Shown one piece after another: positions 5,292 to 10,456 of a DNA stretch of 10,456 bases. The translations under genes were made by a program, and so were the position numbers. This stretch comes from an uncultured Eubacterium sp. (GTDB lineage: Bacteria > Bacillota > Clostridia > Lachnospirales > Lachnospiraceae). The stretch lies in NCBI GenBank assembly GCA_904502145.1, contig CAJGDH010000049.1, positions 1 through 10,456 on the forward strand, given 5' to 3'. How positions within the stretch are numbered: the stretch's first letter is position 1; every line of letters begins with the position of its first letter. Below the pieces are notes generated by a model. It saw only the letters and a list, made by a program, of their open reading frames with translations. It was not told the DNA's origin and ran no database searches.

Positions 5292-6875
5292 ATGGCATCA
5301 TGGAATAATCTGGATACACTTAAATCATATGAGAAGCTGACGGCATTGAAAGGCCGGGTGAATCTCAAGGAGGCCATGTCCGGCGAAAACGGGGCAGAGC
5401 GTGTCGCAAAGTACAGTGTGCCCATGGCAGGCGGACAGGCATTCAATTTCGCTTCCAAGGAAGTGGATGATACGGTTCTCGAAGCACTGGCCGAACTGGC
5501 AAAAGAGGACGAGCTCATCGACAAATACAAAGAATTGCTGAACGGGGCCGTGATCAACACCGGTGAAAGCCGCCTGGTACTCCATCAGCTGGCCCGCAGA
5601 CAGCAGCTGGATCCCGTTGTGGTGGATGGTGTGGACAAGGGTGAATTCTATCTGTCCCAGCATAAGAAAGCTGCCGATTTCGCAAACAAAGTACATGCCG
5701 GTGAGATCACAAACGCAGCCGGCGAGCCCTTTACCACGGTAGTGCAGATCGGTATCGGCGGCAGTGACTTAGGCCCCCGTGCTCTGTATATCGCCCTGGA
5801 GAACTGGGCAAAAACCAACGGTACCCTGAAGATGGAAGCCAAATTCATCAGCAACGTGGACCCCGATGACGCTTCCGCCATCCTGGCAGAAACCGACGTT
5901 GCCCACTCCCTGTTCATCGTGGTTTCCAAATCCGGCACCACCCTGGAGACTCTCACCAACGAAGCATTCGTAAAAGACGCGTTGACGAAAGCCGGCCTGG
6001 ATCCCTCCAGACATATGCTGGCCGTCACAAGCGAGACCTCCCCGCTGGCAAAGAGTTCCGACTATCTGGAAGCCATCTTTATGGATGACTACATCGGCGG
6101 ACGTTACTCCTCCTCCTCCGCGGTAGGCGGCGTCGTTCTTTCCCTGGCCTTCGGACCGGAAGTATACGCCCAGATCCTGGAGGGAGCCGCAGAGGAAGAT
6201 GCCCTGGCATTGAACGAAGATATCATGAAGAATCCGGATCTTCTGGACGCCCTGATCGGTGTTTACGAAGTAAATGTACAGGGGTACAATACCACTGCCG
6301 TTCTTCCTTATTCCCAGGCCCTCTCCCGTTTCCCGGCCCACCTGCAGCAGTGCGACATGGAATCCAACGGTAAGTCCGTCAACCGCTTCTTCGAACCGGT
6401 TTCCTACTCCACCGGCCCCATCATCTTCGGTGAGCCCGGAACCAACGGTCAGCATTCCTTCTACCAGCTGCTTCATCAGGGAACCAACATCGTTCCCATC
6501 CAGTTTATCGGCTACAAAGACAGCCAGATCGGAAATGATGTGGTGATCGAAGGAAGCACCAGCCAGAAGAAGCTCTGCGCCAATGTGGTGGCACAGATCA
6601 TGGCTTTCGCCTGCGGAAAAGACGACGAGAACCGCAACAAATATTTCGAAGGAAACCGTCCTTCCAGCATCATTGTGGGAGACCAGCTCACACCGAAGGC
6701 CCTCGGTGCTCTCTTGGCCCACTTCGAAAACAAGATCATGTTCCAGGGATTTGTATGGAACCTGAACAGCTTCGACCAGGAAGGCGTTCAGCTGGGCAAG
6801 ATCCTGGCCAAACGTGTTCTGGCCCACGATACGGACGGTGCCCTGAAAGCCTACAGCGACCTGTTTGAGATCTGA
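5292..6875 (+). CDS. pgi: Glucose-6-phosphate isomerase, long form
   Basis: The enzyme interconverts glucose 6-phosphate and fructose 6-phosphate in the cytoplasm, for glycolysis and gluconeogenesis. All family landmarks are present in 527 residues: NTGESRLVLHQLAR at 89-102, the phosphate-binding IGIGGSDLGPRA at 153-164 and SKSGTTLET at 212-220, GGRYS at 269-273, MESNGKS at 356-362, the catalytic GEPGTNGQHSFYQLLHQG at 380-397 (E381 as base, H388 for ring opening) and SFDQEGVQLGK at 493-503 with the conserved Lys503. AGGAGG at 5278-5283 lies 8 nt before the ATG. The gene is alone in its direction, with its own promoter and a terminator it shares with the convergent ATPase gene. Most Bacillota carry a form of about 450 residues; this one resembles the longer form of enterobacteria, spirochaetes and chlamydiae, so an old transfer is possible. 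Confidence 0.98.
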   Translation: MASWNNLDTLKSYEKLTALKGRVNLKEAMSGENGAERVAKYSVPMAGGQAFNFASKEVDDTVLEALAELAKEDELIDKYKELLNGAVINTGESRLVLHQLARRQQLDPVVVDGVDKGEFYLSQHKKAADFANKVHAGEITNAAGEPFTTVVQIGIGGSDLGPRALYIALENWAKTNGTLKMEAKFISNVDPDDASAILAETDVAHSLFIVVSKSGTTLETLTNEAFVKDALTKAGLDPSRHMLAVTSETSPLAKSSDYLEAIFMDDYIGGRYSSSSAVGGVVLSLAFGPEVYAQILEGAAEEDALALNEDIMKNPDLLDALIGVYEVNVQGYNTTAVLPYSQALSRFPAHLQQCDMESNGKSVNRFFEPVSYSTGPIIFGEPGTNGQHSFYQLLHQGTNIVPIQFIGYKDSQIGNDVVIEGSTSQKKLCANVVAQIMAFACGKDDENRNKYFEGNRPSSIIVGDQLTPKALGALLAHFENKIMFQGFVWNLNSFDQEGVQLGKILAKRVLAHDTDGALKAYSDLFEI

Positions 6876-6919
6876 TCCCGGGCAGCGAAACAAATCGATA
6901 AAACTGAGAAAGTCATATA

Positions 6920-6955
6920 AAAAACGCCTTCAGGTTTAAACCTGAAGGCGTTTTT
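6920..6955. terminator. Bidirectional terminator between pgi and the P-type ATPase gene
   Basis: A 36-nt perfect palindrome pairs CGCCTTCAGG (6925-6934) with CCTGAAGGCG (6941-6950) around TTTAAA. It is flanked by runs of A on the left and T on the right, so both strands read as stem plus U-tract. It ends pgi (plus, stop 45 nt before) and the ATPase gene (minus, stop 4 nt before). Confidence 0.93.
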
Positions 6956-6958
6956 CGT

Positions 6959-9292
6959 CTATCTGTGTCGAAGAACCTTCCTCTTCTGTCTGAGCACCTT
7001 TTTCTCCTGAAGATTGACCTTCAGGTCTCCCGCTTTCTCAAACAGCCAGGAGAAGGTCCGCATGACCGTGATCTCCGCGATGGCAAATACCCCGCACAGT
7101 GCCCCGCATTTGAGGGAGATGGACTGGATGTCAAACATGTTCCTGAACAGGGCGGCACACAGGCCCATTCCCAGAATACAGAGCCCGAATACGATGATAT
7201 GGTACAGGTTGGCCGGTTTTGAGATGTTCCAGAGGATCATGAAACCGATCACCGCCAGAAGATAGGTTGAAGCCGTGGCCACATCTGCTTCGGAGATGTT
7301 GAACAGCTTGCCGAAAAGTACCATAAAGGCGATGGAGAAGAAGGAGGTGAGAGCCGCCGGCATGGCACGGAAGATGGTGGTCCGGATAAAGCTCTTCTCC
7401 TGCTTGTCCTCATTTGGCTCCAGAGCCAGCAGAAAAGCCGGAATCCCGATGTTGAACATGGAGATCAGGGAAACCTGATTGGGCTGCAGGGGGTAGGTAA
7501 AGCTGTTGATGATGGAGAATACCGCCAACAGGAAAGAGAATATATTCTTGTAGAGGAAGAGGGTTGCCGACCGGGTGATATTGTTCACATCCCGCCGTCC
7601 TTCTCCCACGATATCCTTCATCCGGGAGAAATCCGAATCCAGAAGGACCACCTGGGCAGCCTGCCTGGTGGCATCGGATCCTCCGCCCATGGCGATGGAA
7701 CAGTCCGCTTCCTTCATGGCCAGGATGTCATTGACACCGTCTCCGGTCATGGCCACTTTTTTCTTCTGTGCCCGGAGGGTATTCACGATATTTTTCTTCT
7801 GTTCGGGTTTCACTCTTCCGAACACGGTATATTTTCTCAGTGCGTCCGCATAATCTTTCGGTGTTTTCAGGCTTGTGGCATCCACATATCTGTCCGCATT
7901 CTGAATGCCGGCCTGACGGGCTATCCTGGAGACCGTCAGGGGATTATCCCCGGAGATCACCTTGATCTCCACCCCTCTCTGGGCGAAATAGGTGAAGGTC
8001 TCCGTGGCATTATCCCGGATGTTGTTCCGGATGGCGACAAAGACCACGGGGCTTCCGTCACAGGTAAGGGCGAGGACACGGTCCCCCTTGCCGGTATAGA
8101 CCTGGAGAAGGTCCTGGTTGTCCAGATAGATCATCCGGTCCATCACATACTCCGGGGCACCCAGACGGTAGACATGACCGGGGGTCTCGATCTCGGAGTA
8201 TTTGTTCTTTGAGCTGAAGGGCAGGATACGGACCGCATCCAGCCGGGCGGAGGAACCGCAGAAATCACGCAGTGCCTGCATGGTGCTGTTGGTGTCCGTT
8301 ATGGTCTGTACATACCTGCAAAGAAGGTCTTTATCTGTCCTGTCCACACCTGAAGGTGCAAACAGCTCTTCCACTTCCATCTCTTCGGTGGTGATGGTCC
8401 CTGTCTTATCCACACAGAGCACATCCACCCTGGCCAGGGTCTCGATACTGTGCATGTCGTGGAGAAGGACTTTCTTGCCGGCAAGCCTGGCGGCACTCAA
8501 AGCCAGCGCCACCGTCACCAGAAGGTACATTCCCTCGGGGATCATTCCCACCACCGCGCTTACCATGGAGACCACCGCATCGGAGAATTGATTGTGATTG
8601 ATCACCATGGACTGGAAGATGAGGGCTATTCCCACAGGCAGGATCAAAACTGCAGTGATCCTGATGATCCGCTCGATATCCCTGACCATCTCCGCCGGTC
8701 TTTCTTTTACTTCCTTCGCTTTTCTGGTAAGTCTGGCAGCGTAGGAATCGTTCCCGACTCTGGTGAGTTTGGCTCCGCTCTCCCCGACGATCACAAAGCT
8801 TCCCGACTTCAGCGCATCCCCGGGTCTTTTCTCGATCTCGTCCGCCTCCCCGGTAAGGAGGGATTCATTGACAGTGATGCTTCCGGAAACCACCACGCCG
8901 TCCGCAGGGATCTGCTGGCCTCCTTTCAGGATGACCAGGTCATCCTGGACCAGGCGGTCGGAAGGGATAACCTGCCTCTTTCTGTCCCTGATCACCGTAT
9001 ATTGCGTCACGTCCAGAAGAGATAATTTATCCAGTATGGCCTTGGATCTCAGCTGCTGAAAGATCCCGATCAGGGTGTTTGCCACAACCACGATCAGGAA
9101 GGTCAGGTTCTTGAAGGAACCGGCGATGATCAGCAGCAGACCCAGGATGGCAAAGATCGCATTAAAATAGGTAAATACATTTCCCCGGATGATCTCTTTC
9201 ACACTCTGGGCGGAATCATCCTCGACCAGATTGACTTTCCCGGCGGCTACCCGTTTATTTACTTCTTCAGTAGTCAGACCTGTATAGTTCAT
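6959..9292 (-). CDS. P-type cation-transporting ATPase, CtpE-like (probable Ca2+/Mg2+ class)
   Basis: P-type ATPases couple ATP hydrolysis to cation movement across the membrane through a phospho-aspartate intermediate. In this 777-residue protein the order is: cytoplasmic N-terminus; two helices at about 40-80; actuator domain with TGEA at 147-150 (TGES in most families); helix pair with PEGM at 252-255; phosphorylation site DKTGT with Asp295; nucleotide-binding part; TGDGVND hinge at 516-522; about six C-terminal helices; and a Lys/Arg-rich tail with a repeated KVLR. There is no N-terminal metal-binding CxxC and no CPC in the fourth helix, which argues against heavy metals. The whole resembles actinobacterial CtpE, reported as a calcium transporter; the ion here is inferred. 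A start 60 nt upstream is in frame, but that codon lies on the -35 element, and GGAGG is 6 nt from the ATG at 9292. It appears monocistronic. Confidence 0.93.
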   Translation of the reverse strand: MNYTGLTTEEVNKRVAAGKVNLVEDDSAQSVKEIIRGNVFTYFNAIFAILGLLLIIAGSFKNLTFLIVVVANTLIGIFQQLRSKAILDKLSLLDVTQYTVIRDRKRQVIPSDRLVQDDLVILKGGQQIPADGVVVSGSITVNESLLTGEADEIEKRPGDALKSGSFVIVGESGAKLTRVGNDSYAARLTRKAKEVKERPAEMVRDIERIIRITAVLILPVGIALIFQSMVINHNQFSDAVVSMVSAVVGMIPEGMYLLVTVALALSAARLAGKKVLLHDMHSIETLARVDVLCVDKTGTITTEEMEVEELFAPSGVDRTDKDLLCRYVQTITDTNSTMQALRDFCGSSARLDAVRILPFSSKNKYSEIETPGHVYRLGAPEYVMDRMIYLDNQDLLQVYTGKGDRVLALTCDGSPVVFVAIRNNIRDNATETFTYFAQRGVEIKVISGDNPLTVSRIARQAGIQNADRYVDATSLKTPKDYADALRKYTVFGRVKPEQKKNIVNTLRAQKKKVAMTGDGVNDILAMKEADCSIAMGGGSDATRQAAQVVLLDSDFSRMKDIVGEGRRDVNNITRSATLFLYKNIFSFLLAVFSIINSFTYPLQPNQVSLISMFNIGIPAFLLALEPNEDKQEKSFIRTTIFRAMPAALTSFFSIAFMVLFGKLFNISEADVATASTYLLAVIGFMILWNISKPANLYHIIVFGLCILGMGLCAALFRNMFDIQSISLKCGALCGVFAIAEITVMRTFSWLFEKAGDLKVNLQEKKVLRQKRKVLRHR

Positions 9293-9323
9293 TGAAAACC
9301 TCCGTTTTCTTTCTCTAAGATGA

Positions 9324-9352
9324 ATTATACCACGATAAAGCCGATTTTTCAT
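9324..9352 (-). promoter_or_regulatory. Promoter of the P-type ATPase gene
   Basis: On the minus strand ATGAAA (9352-9347) is followed after 17 bp by a perfect TATAAT (9329-9324), with the TG of an extended -10 element. The start point near 9317 leaves a leader of only about 25 nt, too short for a riboswitch, and shows that translation must begin at 9292 rather than 9352. Confidence 0.82.
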
Positions 9353-9410
9353 CTGCTAATCCCGGACAGGAACCGGTGAAATATTCCCCCTCCCGCTGCG
9401 GGTCAGACAA

Positions 9411-9438
9411 GAAAAAGAGCCGACGCATCTGCGTCGGC
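9411..9438 (-). terminator. Terminator of the flavoprotein gene
   Basis: The 8-bp stem GCCGACGC / GCGTCGGC (9419-9426 with 9431-9438), with loop AGAT on the minus strand, is followed by TCTTTTTC. It lies about 73 nt beyond the flavoprotein stop at 9512 and ahead of the ATPase promoter. The 3' untranslated stretch between has no other structure I can support. Confidence 0.85.
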
Positions 9439-9511
9439 CCGGTAGATCATTCTTCAGATAATAGTATTATGTTGAGGCTCCCTCCGGAGAATTGGCTGAA
9501 TCATCCGCCTG

Positions 9512-10456
9512 TCACAGAGATGAGCTGATATATAATTCCGCCATATCCAGCAGATAGGACAGATTCATTCTTCCTTTACCATAGACCTTGTCGTTGATCA
9601 GAAGAAGCGGAACACTTCTCACATGATGTTTCCAGAGCAGGCTCGGGAACTGGGTGATATCAAACATCTCCGCGGTGATCTTCTCGCTGTGGACTGCCAG
9701 TTCATTTGCCGCCATGACGGCAGAGGGGCAGTTGGCACAGGTGAGGGAGGCGAAGATCTTGATGTTCAGCGGCCGGTCAATCTTCCGGATCCGCTCCTGA
9801 TTCAGAGGATTGATCTTCTTCTCATGGCCGGTCACCATAAAGATCGACATGAGGAAGGAATCCCACTCCATCCCCTTGGGAACACTGTGGAAGTAGATAC
9901 CGCTGCTCTTTCCCCGGCTGTCGCAGATCTCGATGGCCGGAAGGATCAGCCCTTCCCTGCCCTGATACTGCTTCCGGATCACGGTTCTTTCCCGAAGCTC
10001 GGTCTTCTCTTCGAAGAAGGCCACCATCTCCTTAGCCAGAGGACTGTCATCCAGCCACAGGTTAAGGACCGCCTTATCTTCATCCCTGCCGGTCTCTGAC
10101 CGGGTCACACCGGATGGGGCGGTACAGGCTGCCTTTTCTTCAGGCAGGGCCAGCTTACCTTCTCCGATCTTCCGGCGGAGCTCCAGCACCCTTTCTCCCA
10201 GGGATACTGCAGCGATGGCACCGTCGGAAGCGGCGGTCACCGCCTGTCTGAGCGGTTTCTCACAGAGATCTCCGGCCACGTAAACCCCGTCGACACTGGT
10301 CTTCCGGTTTGCGTCGGATACGATGTAGCCGCCGGGACCTCTTTCGATCTGTTCCGGGATCCAGTCAGCGGAAGGTTCATAACCCACAAAGACAAACACT
10401 CCAATGGGACTGTTCTCGTCATCGGTATAGCCCGTGGAACAGATCCTCTTCCTCTG
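9512..10456 (-). CDS. Thioredoxin-reductase-like flavoprotein with C-terminal AhpF-type double thioredoxin fold, N-terminus cut
   Basis: Visible are 314 residues; the frame is open to the right edge, so the N-terminal FAD/NAD(P)H part and any redox CxxC there are off the window. The first visible part is the end of a thioredoxin reductase domain: GVFVFVGYEPSADWI, then TSVDGVYVAGDLCEKPLRQ and VTAASDGAIAA, which close around FAD. After a linker, about 9512-10078 encodes a domain matching the N-terminal domain of AhpF: a first fold without cysteines, a GMEWDSF and TGHEKK region, then a second fold with the redox pair CANC (9728-9739), a cis-proline segment SVPLLLIND and YGKGRMNL. In AhpF this domain passes electrons from the flavin to the peroxiredoxin AhpC, and it sits at the N-terminus. 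Here the order is reversed. Likely role: NAD(P)H-driven disulfide reduction in the cytoplasm, perhaps for a peroxiredoxin. A GTG at 10397-10399 is internal, not the start. Confidence 0.88.
   Translation of the reverse strand, partial: QRKRICSTGYTDDENSPIGVFVFVGYEPSADWIPEQIERGPGGYIVSDANRKTSVDGVYVAGDLCEKPLRQAVTAASDGAIAAVSLGERVLELRRKIGEGKLALPEEKAACTAPSGVTRSETGRDEDKAVLNLWLDDSPLAKEMVAFFEEKTELRERTVIRKQYQGREGLILPAIEICDSRGKSSGIYFHSVPKGMEWDSFLMSIFMVTGHEKKINPLNQERIRKIDRPLNIKIFASLTCANCPSAVMAANELAVHSEKITAEMFDITQFPSLLWKHHVRSVPLLLINDKVYGKGRMNLSYLLDMAELYISSSL

Noticed and set aside
5769..6893. 374-codon minus-strand open frame
   Set aside because: Antisense to pgi; its composition follows from pgi codon bias and no family is recognisable.
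9293..9352. Upstream in-frame start for the P-type ATPase
   Set aside because: That ATG is part of the -35 hexamer and lies before the likely transcription start, so it is not in the mRNA.
9293..9410. Metal-sensing riboswitch ahead of the P-type ATPase
   Set aside because: Such genes often have one, but the promoter leaves only about 25 nt of leader and no aptamer-like pairing is visible.
1..10456. CRISPR array, insertion sequence, tRNA or phage module
   Set aside because: No regularly spaced repeats, transposase or integrase motifs, tRNA cloverleaf or phage genes were seen on either strand.

Overview
The window looks like a chromosomal stretch of a Gram-positive member of the Bacillota. 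I infer a clostridium, most likely Lachnospiraceae-like. The grounds are strong AGGAGG-type Shine-Dalgarno sites, sigma-A-type promoters (TTGACA, TATAAT, extended TGnTATAAT), AT-rich intergenic DNA around GC-balanced genes, tight U-tract terminators, and a DegV family gene. Seven real protein genes are present, two of them cut by the window edges. Six read leftward (minus) and only pgi reads rightward. I see no rRNA, tRNA, CRISPR array, transposase or phage gene.

Left to right: a DegV-family lipid-binding protein with its C-terminus off the left edge (1-683, minus) and its own TTGACA promoter; an orphan CitG-type triphosphoribosyl-dephospho-CoA synthase (823-1725, minus) with its own terminator; and a probable two-gene envelope operon (4597 to 1877, minus) of cardiolipin synthase followed by a GtrB/DPM1-like membrane glycosyltransferase. 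That operon starts at an extended -10 promoter and ends at a terminator whose loop holds the glycosyltransferase stop codon.

The long intergenic region 4598-5291 is the most unusual part. On the minus strand it carries a strong promoter (TTGACA, 17 bp, TACAAT), a leader of about 118 nt, a good ribosome binding site and ATG, a 92-codon frame broken by two stop codons, and a 14-bp terminator hairpin that overlaps the frame's own final stop. It is a complete transcription unit with a decayed gene, or a unit kept for its RNA. A near-perfect AT palindrome lies between its promoter and the divergent pgi promoter.

Further right: glucose-6-phosphate isomerase (5292-6875, plus), of the long 527-residue form; a 36-nt perfect palindrome acting as a two-way terminator; a CtpE-like P-type cation ATPase (6959-9292, minus) with its own promoter; and the C-terminal two thirds of a thioredoxin-reductase-like flavoprotein (9512 to beyond 10456, minus). 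That last protein ends in an AhpF-type double thioredoxin fold, which AhpF carries at the opposite end.

Functionally this is a housekeeping neighbourhood: membrane lipid and envelope sugar chemistry, central sugar metabolism, cation homeostasis and thiol redox. Apart from the cls-glycosyltransferase pair, each gene appears to be its own transcription unit. I do not see a new multi-gene defence, secretion or mobile system here.
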